Shown here: one piece after another, positions 49,898-57,859 of the stretch
How the letters are laid out: every line of letters begins with the position of its first letter
Position numbering within the stretch: the first letter of the stretch is position 1
Assembly (NCBI GenBank): GCA_036336695.1
Contig: JAYZFQ010000008.1
Span: 1-61,199, forward strand
DNA: 61,199 bases
DNA from: GCA-2729515 sp036336695
GTDB taxonomy: Bacteria; Myxococcota_A; UBA9160; SMWR01
Reading direction: 5' to 3'
Translations under genes and position numbers: made by a program
Notes under the pieces: model-generated
Database searches by the model: none
What the model was told of the DNA's origin: nothing
The model's input: the letters and a program-made list of their open reading frames with translations, nothing else

Positions 49898-52180
49898 CTA
49901 GCGGTAGAGGAAGGCGTCGGGTGTTTCCTTGGGCTCTCGCATGCGCGGAAAGGCCCCGAGGGACAGGGTCGAGAGCGACCCGTGGAAGACGAGGTCGAAG
50001 GGGAGAATCGATTCGCGGTGACGCACCATGCCGTAGCGTTCCCGCACCCCCTGGTAGGTGTACTGGGAGATCTCCCCCGAGCGCGGTTTCGTGGTCCCGG
50101 CGAGTCCGAGCCGCGCGCGCTCGAAGTAGTAGTCTCGGGGTGCGTCGACGCCTACCTCGTCGAGGGGGTCGAGCAGCATGTTGCGGTAGGAGACCTCTTC
50201 GACGAGTGAAACGACCCGACCGAGCTGCTCGTCCGACAGGATTTCGTGAGTGCGCTCCGGCGGATCGTCTTCATCCCCGCTCGGTCCCACGAAACTCACC
50301 CGCACGATCTGGGAGCCGACGAGGGTCACGCCATCCGGATGCAGCTCTGCGTTGGCCGGGTTGCCATCGAGGAGTTCGGGCCGGAGGCCCAGCCCGCGCG
50401 GCCCCGTGATCTCCTCGTTCTCCTCGAGGAAACCGCGAGACAGCCGGATCGCTTGCACCGTGACTTCGTCGGCCTCATCCCGGGCGAGCCGTCCTGCTTG
50501 CCGGGCGGCGGCGGAGCCCGGGTAGATCTGCCCGACTTGCTTGTACATGCCCATGCGCAGGGCAAAGTTCGGTTCCCGTGTCGCGGCGTCCAGGTATTGG
50601 TACGCAGCGCGCTCCCGCAGCGTCGCCATTTCGGAAATATCCGGATCCGGACCCGCCTCGACGGCCCGGAGCGCACCGATCCAGTTGCCGCGGTTTTTCT
50701 CGTAGCGTTCCAGCCAAGCTCGGGCGGAATCCGAACCGGGGCCGCGCGGGTCCCGTGCCAGGTGGTTCCGGGCGGCGGTCGCGGTGACCCGAGCGGACGG
50801 AAGCGCCTTGGCCCACGGCAGGTTGATGAGCCGCATCGGGGCGCCGCCGATGTGCTCCGCCAGGGCCGGGGCGTCGAAGACCCACTCGAGCGGCCCGGGC
50901 AACCCACGGTCGGGAATGCCGTCGGAGAAGGGTCCCAGGAGCACCCACTTGAACCGGTCCCAACGGTTCCGAGCGCGCGCATCGGCAAAGGCCTGCCAGG
51001 TGTTTCGGTTCGGGTCGTTGAAGAGCCTCTCGGCGTGCCGTTGCATGTTGGAGGCATCGCCGTCGCTGTCCGCGAGCCGTTCCAGCTGCTGCCACATTTC
51101 CGTGGTTTCGCCCGCCTCGCCCAGCAGCATCGCATCGACGAAGCGGCTCTCGTCGGCGAGCGGCCCCTTCGGATCGGCTTCGCGCAAGCGCCGGGCAGCG
51201 TGAGTCGGGTCGCCCTGGGGCAGGAGCAGGGCCACGGCCAGCTCGCGCACCGCCTCGGGCTGCCCGTGAAACGGGTCCCCGGTTCCCGCCTGGATGCTGC
51301 GTTGCTGGGCATCCCGGATTTCGATCAGGCGCGCGGCGGCCTCATCCCGCACTTCGGTCGCGCGCCGATCTTCGGGAACCCAGCGCAGGGCGCGATCTGA
51401 GTAGACCAGGGCGAGGCGTGTCTTGCCGAGATCCAGCGCTTTCTCGGCCACGCGGAGCGCGCGATCGCGGTGGGCCAGCACGAGACGCTGCTCGGTCGTA
51501 TCCACCTCCGGTTCGACACGGGTCGCTTCCGGCGCGTCGGGATGACGCTTCAGGAACTCCTTCCAGTGGACCAGGGCCTGGCGGCGCTGCAGCGAGATGG
51601 GCTCCCGGGTGTAGACGTGCACCGCGTACCGCGCGAGCGACTGCCCCAACCGGTAGGGCGCGAGCTGCGACGTCGCCAGGGACTTTCCCACTGGCTCTAC
51701 GAAGGCGTTGAACGCGCGGGCGATTTCGATCATCAGGGAGTCTCGGGCCCGGTCGTCGGCGAGTTCGAGGGGATCGGCGTCCTGGAACTGTTCGAGGCGT
51801 GCACGGAGTACCGGGTCGAGATCGCGGCGGTCCAGGAGCGTGTCCGTGGCCCGGCGGTAGGAGCGCCGATCCGCAAAGGCGGCGTTGCGGAGATCGATCG
51901 ATACGCCGAGCATCCCCGTCGGTTTCTCCTCGGTGGCGTCGAGCACGGTTTCGATCGCGTTCATGCGGCGCAACGCTCGTTCTGCCTCGGCCTCGTTGCC
52001 GACGAGGGCCGCGCGCGCCAGGTCGACGGCGGTCTGGTCCGCCACGTCGGGCGGTGGCACGCGGTAGGTAGCCGCCGGGTGGAATGCCGAATCGGGCGGC
52101 GCCCCGCCGGGCGTCTGGCAGCCGCCGAGCAGCGCTGCCAGCAACGCGAGGCCGATCGCTTCAGCGCGTGAAACGGTCAC
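49898..52180 (-). CDS. Large lipoprotein of unknown function, TPR-like
   Basis: A 760-residue protein. The lipobox LLGGC at about residues 17-21 predicts an outer-membrane or periplasmic lipoprotein. The body is helical and TPR-like (residues 60-330 and again 450-560) with a mixed C-terminal domain of about 180 residues containing GDEDDPPERTHEIL. I do not recognise the family. GTG 52180 lies inside the end of the upstream lipoprotein gene (20-bp overlap), and the two genes are clearly paired. Confidence 0.75.
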   Translation of the reverse strand: MTVSRAEAIGLALLAALLGGCQTPGGAPPDSAFHPAATYRVPPPDVADQTAVDLARAALVGNEAEAERALRRMNAIETVLDATEEKPTGMLGVSIDLRNAAFADRRSYRRATDTLLDRRDLDPVLRARLEQFQDADPLELADDRARDSLMIEIARAFNAFVEPVGKSLATSQLAPYRLGQSLARYAVHVYTREPISLQRRQALVHWKEFLKRHPDAPEATRVEPEVDTTEQRLVLAHRDRALRVAEKALDLGKTRLALVYSDRALRWVPEDRRATEVRDEAAARLIEIRDAQQRSIQAGTGDPFHGQPEAVRELAVALLLPQGDPTHAARRLREADPKGPLADESRFVDAMLLGEAGETTEMWQQLERLADSDGDASNMQRHAERLFNDPNRNTWQAFADARARNRWDRFKWVLLGPFSDGIPDRGLPGPLEWVFDAPALAEHIGGAPMRLINLPWAKALPSARVTATAARNHLARDPRGPGSDSARAWLERYEKNRGNWIGALRAVEAGPDPDISEMATLRERAAYQYLDAATREPNFALRMGMYKQVGQIYPGSAAARQAGRLARDEADEVTVQAIRLSRGFLEENEEITGPRGLGLRPELLDGNPANAELHPDGVTLVGSQIVRVSFVGPSGDEDDPPERTHEILSDEQLGRVVSLVEEVSYRNMLLDPLDEVGVDAPRDYYFERARLGLAGTTKPRSGEISQYTYQGVRERYGMVRHRESILPFDLVFHGSLSTLSLGAFPRMREPKETPDAFLYR

Positions 52181-53111
52181 GGTCCACTCGCAACGCGAAG
52201 GCCAGGAAGGCTTCCAGGCGCCGGGATGCCTCGAGCCGTTCCGGCTTGCCGTCCTGGCTGGCCACGACTTCGTAGAGGCGGGACGTCGAGTCGATGAGTT
52301 CCTGGAAGCGGATCGGGTCGAAGGAGATGCTTTCGGGCGGGTGCGCGTCCACGTATTCCACCGCGATGGCCTCGTAGAGCTGGGCGAGTTCGAGCACATG
52401 ACGGTTGGCGTACTTGCTCGTGCGGTGGCGCGTGACGAGGCGTTCGAGTTCGGCAGCCGCGCGGACATCGCCGCTGGGCAGGATCTGGCGCATGGCGACG
52501 AAGTACTCCGCGCGCGCGGCATCGGTGCGTTCGATTTCCTCCTCGGCGACGAACTCGAAGTGGGAACCCCGGGTGGCGTGTCGCACGTCTTCGAGCTGTC
52601 GGGAGCGTTCCTCGTAACGCGCCAGCATGCTCTCGGCGTCCGTCGGCACGCCGGACTGATCGGCGAGATCGTCGAGGCCCACGGCCAGCCCCCGTGCCGC
52701 CTCGAGAGAAAGGCAGATGTCCGCGCTCTGTCGTGCCTCGGGGGCGAGTTCGGGGTCACTTTCAGCCGCGAGGAGGTAGGCGTCCGCGGCGAGGTCGTAG
52801 GCGCGCACCCGCTCGAGTGCGCGGCCTTTTGCAAAGGCCACCACGCCGTCCATCTGGGCCGCGCGGAGGGACTCGCCGTGGATGTGTTCCATGCTTTCCA
52901 GTCGCAGGAGCGTGCTGCGGTAGACGTTGCGTCCCGTGAAATCCTGAGCGGGTTCGAAGCGATAGGTGTCGTCGGGAACGTGACGCCGGAGCACGGCGAT
53001 CACTTCGAGCACGTTTTCTGCGGGTCGATAGCGGGGATCGGGCTCGGGACTCGAGGCGCAGGCCGCGAGTCCGATCACGAGGAGCGCCGCCAGTCGTGTC
53101 GGGAGACGCAT
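52161..53111 (-). CDS. Lipoprotein of unknown function
   Basis: A 316-residue protein with signal peptide and lipobox (MRLPTRLAALLVIGLAACAS, Cys18). The rest is helical, with a charged middle region (EERSRQLEDVRHATRG) and no motif I can name. It is first in the two-gene unit with the large lipoprotein. A TATCCT box sits 6 nt before its ATG with no Shine-Dalgarno sequence, so the mRNA may be leaderless. A cell-envelope scaffold or assembly role is a guess only. Confidence 0.75.
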   Translation of the reverse strand: MRLPTRLAALLVIGLAACASSPEPDPRYRPAENVLEVIAVLRRHVPDDTYRFEPAQDFTGRNVYRSTLLRLESMEHIHGESLRAAQMDGVVAFAKGRALERVRAYDLAADAYLLAAESDPELAPEARQSADICLSLEAARGLAVGLDDLADQSGVPTDAESMLARYEERSRQLEDVRHATRGSHFEFVAEEEIERTDAARAEYFVAMRQILPSGDVRAAAELERLVTRHRTSKYANRHVLELAQLYEAIAVEYVDAHPPESISFDPIRFQELIDSTSRLYEVVASQDGKPERLEASRRLEAFLAFALRVDRDRFTR

Positions 53112-53117
53112 GGGGAA

Positions 53118-53123
53118 AGGATA
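53118..53123 (-). promoter_or_regulatory. Candidate -10 element of the lipoprotein pair
   Basis: TATCCT on the minus strand, 6 nt from ATG 53111. The 34-bp gap to the upstream synthase gene allows a promoter only here. Confidence 0.4.
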
Positions 53124-53145
53124 CAGTAGGCACCGCCGTTTCTCG

Positions 53146-54750
53146 TCAGGAGCGAGAGGGGGCTTTCCGGGCCTTCCGCCGACCCTTGGCCGCGGGGCGT
53201 TTTCGGGCCGGCGCCGCGACGGCGTTCAGCATCTTTTCCGTGGCGATGACGGCTGCGGCGAGCTGGTCCGAGTCCACGCCCAGGGTGGAGAAACCCGCTT
53301 CGTCGGTGCCGCCCGGGTGCCAGGTGATCACCGTTTCGACCAGGGCGCCGGTGCGGCCCCCGGGCGGGATGCGAACGCGGAAATCGGCGAGCCGGGGTAC
53401 GTCGATGCCGAGTCGCTTGGCCGCCTTCTTGAGGGCGTTCATGAAGGCGTCGTATCCGCCGTCGCCGGTTGCCGTCGCGCGTGCTTTCTGGCCGCGAAGC
53501 GCCAGTTCGACCTCGGCTTCGGGGGCGCGGTCTGTTCCCACCCGCACGTCGTAGGCGAGCACGCGTGCCGGGCGGCGCTCCGGCGACTTGAGGACATCGG
53601 CGATGAGGTAGGGGAGATCCTGGGCCGTCACCGTGTGTTTCTTGTCGCCGAGTTCGATCACGCGCTGCAGCACGAGAGCGCGCTCCTCGGCATCGAGTTC
53701 GATCCCGAGGGTCTTCAGGTTCGCGTCGAGGGAGGCCTTGCCCGAAAGCTTCCCCAGGGCGAAGCGGCGCTTCTGGCCGAAGCGCTGGGGGGCGAGCCGC
53801 GTGGTGTAGAGATCGCCCTTCAGGTCTCCGTCGGCGTGGATGCCCGCCGCGTGGGTAAAGACGTCGCGGCCGACGATCGGCGTGTTCGCCGCGAGGTCCT
53901 TTCCCGAGAGGGTTTCGACCATGCGCGAGATCCCGGCAAGGCTGGCTTCGTTCACGCCCGTGCAAAACGCCGAGTGGTCGTGGACCGCGGCCACCGTCTC
54001 CGCGAGCCGGGTGTTGCCGGTACGCTCGCCCATTCCGTTGACGCTCGTGTGCAGGCCCCGCGCTCCGGCGCGGACGGCGGCCAGGCAGTTGGCGGTGGCC
54101 AGCCCGTAGTCGTTGTGTCCGTGGAACTCGAAGGCGGTGTCCGGCCAGGTGGCCACCATCAGCCCCACCCAGCGGGCGACGTCGTCGGGCGAGAAGTTTC
54201 CGAGCGTGTCCGGGAGGTAGATGCGCTCGACTTCGAGGTCGACGAGAAGCTGGGTCAGGGAGAAGACATAGTCGAACGAGTCGCGGACTCCCGCCGACCA
54301 GTCCTCGAGATAGGCGTTGACCCGGATGCGCTTCTTGCGGGCCGCGCGCACGGTCTGGGCGACGGCTTCCCGATGACGTTCCGGCGTTGCGCGCAGCTGG
54401 GTGCGGCAGTGAGCCTCCGAACCCTTGGTGAGGAGGTTCATCACCCGTCCGCCGTTTTCCTCGATCCAGTCCACCGAGGCGCGCCCGTCGCAGTACCCGA
54501 GGATTTCGACCCGCGAGAGCAATCGCTTGCGGCGCGCCCAGTCGGTGACCAGCCGGGCGGCCTCCCGCTCGCCGGCGGAAACCCGGGTCGAGGCGATTTC
54601 GATCCGGTCGACGCCTACCTCGAGGAGCAGCAGGCGGGCGAGCTGGAGCTTCTCGGCGGGCGTATAGGCCACCTCCGGGGTCTGCTCGCCGTCGCGCAGC
54701 GTCGTATCCATCACTTCGATGCGCGCGGCCTGGGTCTTGCGTCGAGCCAT
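53146..54750 (-). CDS. Citramalate/2-isopropylmalate synthase family enzyme
   Basis: A 534-residue acyl-CoA:2-oxo acid condensing enzyme. The HMGL-like barrel has MDTTLRDGEQTPEV at residue 14, EFHGHNDYG (metal-binding His pair) and NGMGERTGN. A LeuA-type C-terminal regulatory domain follows (about 390-510) with GDGGYDAFMNALKK. It condenses acetyl-CoA with pyruvate (citramalate) or 2-oxoisovalerate; I cannot decide which. The C-terminal 20 residues form a very basic Lys/Arg/Ala tail, which is unusual. Its ATG overlaps, on the opposite strand, the ATG of the pseudouridine synthase. Confidence 0.88.
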   Translation of the reverse strand: MARRKTQAARIEVMDTTLRDGEQTPEVAYTPAEKLQLARLLLLEVGVDRIEIASTRVSAGEREAARLVTDWARRKRLLSRVEILGYCDGRASVDWIEENGGRVMNLLTKGSEAHCRTQLRATPERHREAVAQTVRAARKKRIRVNAYLEDWSAGVRDSFDYVFSLTQLLVDLEVERIYLPDTLGNFSPDDVARWVGLMVATWPDTAFEFHGHNDYGLATANCLAAVRAGARGLHTSVNGMGERTGNTRLAETVAAVHDHSAFCTGVNEASLAGISRMVETLSGKDLAANTPIVGRDVFTHAAGIHADGDLKGDLYTTRLAPQRFGQKRRFALGKLSGKASLDANLKTLGIELDAEERALVLQRVIELGDKKHTVTAQDLPYLIADVLKSPERRPARVLAYDVRVGTDRAPEAEVELALRGQKARATATGDGGYDAFMNALKKAAKRLGIDVPRLADFRVRIPPGGRTGALVETVITWHPGGTDEAGFSTLGVDSDQLAAAVIATEKMLNAVAAPARKRPAAKGRRKARKAPSRS

Positions 54751-55720
54751 GGACGACCGAACTTACCGCGTCATGACCGATGGGGCCGAGGTTCCGCGCT
54801 GTTTCCAGGTCCAGGTCGGGGAGGCCGGCCAGCGCCTGGATCTCTTCCTCGCCGAGCACCTGGCGCTCAGCCGCGCCCAGGTGCGTCGCCTGCTCGCCCG
54901 TGGAGCCGTGCGGGTCGACGGGGCGCCGGCGTCTGCGAGTCGCAAGGGCGCCATCCTGGCGGCAGGCGTCGAGGTGCAGGTCGCCCCTTTTCAGCGCCCC
55001 CAGGAGGCGCGAGCGCCGGAGGAGCCCGGCACGGCCCTGGTGATCCTGGCGGCTGCGCCCGGTTGGTTGGTGGTCGACAAGCCGGCCGGGGTGCCGGTCC
55101 ATCCCCTGCGCGAGGACGAAGCGGGGACCGTGCTGGGTGCAGCGCTCGCGGCGCACCCGGAAATGCACGGGGTCGGTGAGGGCGGCCTGCGCAGCGGCGT
55201 GGTCCACCGGCTGGACGTCGATACCTCCGGTGCCCTGCTCCTGGCGACCCGCGAAGACAGCTGGCAGCGGCTCCGCAGCGCCTTTGCCGAGCACCGGATC
55301 GAGAAGGTCTACCACGCGCTGGTCGCGGGCCGGGTCGAAGCCCCGGGTTCGATTTCGCTGGGCCTGTCGGTGGCCCGCCATCGACCCGCCCGCGTTCGCG
55401 TGGTGCCAGAAAGCGAGCGCGCCCGGGCGCGCGGGGTGCGCGATGTGCAGATGGCCTGGCGGCCTCTCGAGGTGCGCGGGGACGTCACCCGGATCGAGGT
55501 GCGCCCGGTGACGGGTTTCCTGCACCAGATCCGGGCGGTGATGGCGCATCTCGGCCACCCCCTGCTCGGGGACCGGACCTACGCGCCGTCTCCGGTTGCC
55601 GCAGCTGCCCCGCGCCAGATGCTCCACGCGGTTTCCCTGCGGTTCGAGGAGGTGGCGGCGGAGAGCGCCGAACCCGACGACCTGCGTCGCGTGTTCGAGA
55701 CGGTCTCGAGCGGGACGTAG
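54749..55720 (+). CDS. RluA-family pseudouridine synthase
   Basis: A 323-residue RNA modification enzyme. An S4 RNA-binding domain (about 25-85, DLFLAEHLALSRAQVRRLL) is followed by the catalytic domain with VVHRLDVDTSG, the nucleophile being Asp156. GFLHQIRAVMAHLGHPLLGD is the usual C-terminal family motif. It isomerises uridine in rRNA or tRNA. The start is ATG 54749, which forms CATG with the divergent ATG at 54750; ATG 54773 is the alternative and would leave a small promoter gap. Confidence 0.88.
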   Translation: MDDRTYRVMTDGAEVPRCFQVQVGEAGQRLDLFLAEHLALSRAQVRRLLARGAVRVDGAPASASRKGAILAAGVEVQVAPFQRPQEARAPEEPGTALVILAAAPGWLVVDKPAGVPVHPLREDEAGTVLGAALAAHPEMHGVGEGGLRSGVVHRLDVDTSGALLLATREDSWQRLRSAFAEHRIEKVYHALVAGRVEAPGSISLGLSVARHRPARVRVVPESERARARGVRDVQMAWRPLEVRGDVTRIEVRPVTGFLHQIRAVMAHLGHPLLGDRTYAPSPVAAAAPRQMLHAVSLRFEEVAAESAEPDDLRRVFETVSSGT

Positions 55721-55764
55721 TCAGCTGGATTCCGTCGCTGCTTGCGCCGGGCTGGGGCGCGCGG

Positions 55765-56034
55765 TCAGCTCGATCCCGTCGCCGCTTGCAGTTGGCTGGC
55801 GCGTGCGGCGGCGTCTTCGGCCTCGGCGATCATGCCCTTCTGTTGGTACAGGATCGACAGGTTCGTGTGGGAAAGCGGGTCATCCGGCTCGATTTCCACC
55901 AGACGCAGCGCCGCCTCGATCGCCTCGTCGAGCGCACCCTGGTTGCGGTACGCAATGGACAGGCCGTTCCAGGCGAGCGCGTACTCCGGGTCCGCTTCGA
56001 GCGCCTTCCGGTAGCCGGCGATCGCCGCTTCCAC
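55765..56034 (-). CDS. Small tetratricopeptide-repeat protein
   Basis: An 89-residue protein with two TPR units (AIAGYRKALEADPEYALAWN and EAALRLVEIEPDDPLSHTNL). The first TPR lacks its first helix when translation starts at GTG 56034. The reading frame stays open upstream, and a CTG at 56100 with GGGAG 7 nt before it would give a 111-residue protein beginning LSDPADARALYRAAFQEFAA, completing the repeat. No ATG, GTG or TTG exists in that extension. The function is unknown; protein-protein binding is likely. The 188 bp from here to the thiolase stop holds only this possible extension. Confidence 0.72.
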   Translation of the reverse strand: MEAAIAGYRKALEADPEYALAWNGLSIAYRNQGALDEAIEAALRLVEIEPDDPLSHTNLSILYQQKGMIAEAEDAAARASQLQAATGSS

Positions 56035-56222
56035 TCGGCCCGCGGCGAACTCCTGGAAGGCCGCGCGGTAAAGCGCACGCGCGTCTGCCGGGTCAGACAG
56101 CCCGAATCTCCCGGGGGCGTCGTTCCCGAGGCGCCTTCGATGCCCTTCGTTCTCGTTCGATCACCCGGAAAAGCTACCGCGCCGGTTCGGGCGACGCGAG
56201 ACAGTCGCGCCGTGGCCGGGCT

Positions 56223-57809
56223 TCAAGCGCCGACCCGGCGGCGGATGGACTGAACCAGTCCTCCCAGGTCGAAGGTCCGTCCCGTCGGAATCTGGAAGTA
56301 GCGGTCGCCGTCGTCCTTGACCAGCAGCTTGACCGTGCTCCCCGCCAGGATCTCCTCGGGGTCCGCCCCGGCGCGCGGGGCCGTGTCCAGCCGGGCGAAG
56401 ACCCGTCGCCCCCCCACGCGGAGGAGGGCCACGTGGAGCGGCGGCCCACCGCCGGAAGTGACGTGGATCGTCGTGGAGCCCTCGACGATGGCGCTTGCCC
56501 CGTCCAACGCCCCGGGGTCTTCGGGGGCCGCCGCGGGTCCCGGGGACTCGAAGTGCAGCTTCGGGGTCGGTGGCGTTTCGCGCCGCCGCCGGCTCCCGGT
56601 CGACTCGAGGAGCGTGACGTAGTTGTTGTTTCCGGGGCCTCCGATCGAGTTGCTGATGCCGAAGGTGGCGGCCGGGACCTGGGCGGCGCGGTTGGGGAAG
56701 CGGTCGGTCATCTGGAGGTAGTTTTCGGCGATCTGGAAGAGCCCGGTCCCGCCGACGGGGTGGCCGCGTGCCTTGAGTCCGCCGGAGAGGTTTGCCGGAA
56801 GCCTTCCGCGGGGGCCGGTGATCGGGTTGTCGTAGGGGTTGAGGAGGGCGCCTTGTGTGTCTCCCACGCAGATCTCGATCGCGGCGTCCGCGTCGACGAG
56901 GCCGAGGTCGCTCAGCCCGATGGGGAGCAGGGGGTTGAAGGCGTCGTGAACCTCGACGACGACGTCTTCGAGCGCGCGAGGATCGCGTACACCGGCGCGC
57001 CAGTAGGCGATCTGTGCGGCCCGGTGGGTTGCGTCGAGGCCCGTGAGGCGTTCGCGGTCCAGGATCGAGGAACTTTCGGTCGCCGACCCGAGGCCGGCAA
57101 TGCGAACGGCCTGGGGACTCGCCGTCAGGATCACGGCGGCGGCGCCGTCGCAGATGGGGGAGCAATCCTTTCGCATCAGCGGCGTGGCAACGGGAAGGTT
57201 TCGTTCCGGGTCGAAGTAGTTTTCGACGGGCTCGGGACGGTCGTAGAAGGCGGCGAGCGGGTTGCGGGAACCGAACGCATGGGCCCGGTGCATGAGGCGC
57301 GCCAGCACCTGGGCGGCCGCTTCACCGGCAATCCGCCGTTCGCGCAACCAGGCCTGGGTGATGAGGGCGATCAGCGCCGGCATGGTGAAGCCGAAGCGGC
57401 GCTCCTCGGGGTCGACGGTCTTCGACATGATCGACGTGGCGACTTCGGTAGTCACCATCTTCATCCGCTCGCCTGCCAGCACGAGCACGTTGTCGAACTG
57501 GCCCGAGGCGATCTTGTAGTAGGCCTCGTGGAGTGCCGCCGCGCCGGTCGAGGAAGCGGTTTCCGAGCGAATGGCTGCAATGCCGCGCAGGCCGAGGCGA
57601 TCGGCCACCTTGGTGGCGATGTTCGCCCGGTTCTCGAACTCTTCGCTGTCCATGATGCCGACCTGGAGAGCGTCGAAACTCCGGACCGTCGAATCCTCGA
57701 GGGCGCGGCGATACGCCTCGGAAAAGAGATCGAAGACGCTGGCGAAGATGCGCCCGGTGAGGTCGACCTTCGTGAGGCCGACGCCGGCGATGTACACCTC
57801 CCGCGGCAT
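56223..57809 (-). CDS. Thiolase/OB-fold fusion protein with Ser in place of the active cysteine
   Basis: A 528-residue SCP2-thiolase-like protein (residues 1-400) with a C-terminal OB-fold/DUF35-like segment (about 430-525). VHDAFNPLLPIG and ARGHPVGGTG retain the His and GHP motifs. The nucleophile position in SETASSTGAAA is Ser86 instead of Cys. In the archaeal HMG-CoA pathway, thiolase and DUF35 are separate interacting proteins; here they appear fused. Without Cys it may act as a decarboxylating or CoA-binding variant. It diverges from sppA. Confidence 0.82.
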   Translation of the reverse strand: MPREVYIAGVGLTKVDLTGRIFASVFDLFSEAYRRALEDSTVRSFDALQVGIMDSEEFENRANIATKVADRLGLRGIAAIRSETASSTGAAALHEAYYKIASGQFDNVLVLAGERMKMVTTEVATSIMSKTVDPEERRFGFTMPALIALITQAWLRERRIAGEAAAQVLARLMHRAHAFGSRNPLAAFYDRPEPVENYFDPERNLPVATPLMRKDCSPICDGAAAVILTASPQAVRIAGLGSATESSSILDRERLTGLDATHRAAQIAYWRAGVRDPRALEDVVVEVHDAFNPLLPIGLSDLGLVDADAAIEICVGDTQGALLNPYDNPITGPRGRLPANLSGGLKARGHPVGGTGLFQIAENYLQMTDRFPNRAAQVPAATFGISNSIGGPGNNNYVTLLESTGSRRRRETPPTPKLHFESPGPAAAPEDPGALDGASAIVEGSTTIHVTSGGGPPLHVALLRVGGRRVFARLDTAPRAGADPEEILAGSTVKLLVKDDGDRYFQIPTGRTFDLGGLVQSIRRRVGA

Positions 57810-57859
57810 CGGGGAGAGGATGATAGCCTAGGGGCGATTTCTGCCCCGGAGCCTCGTCC

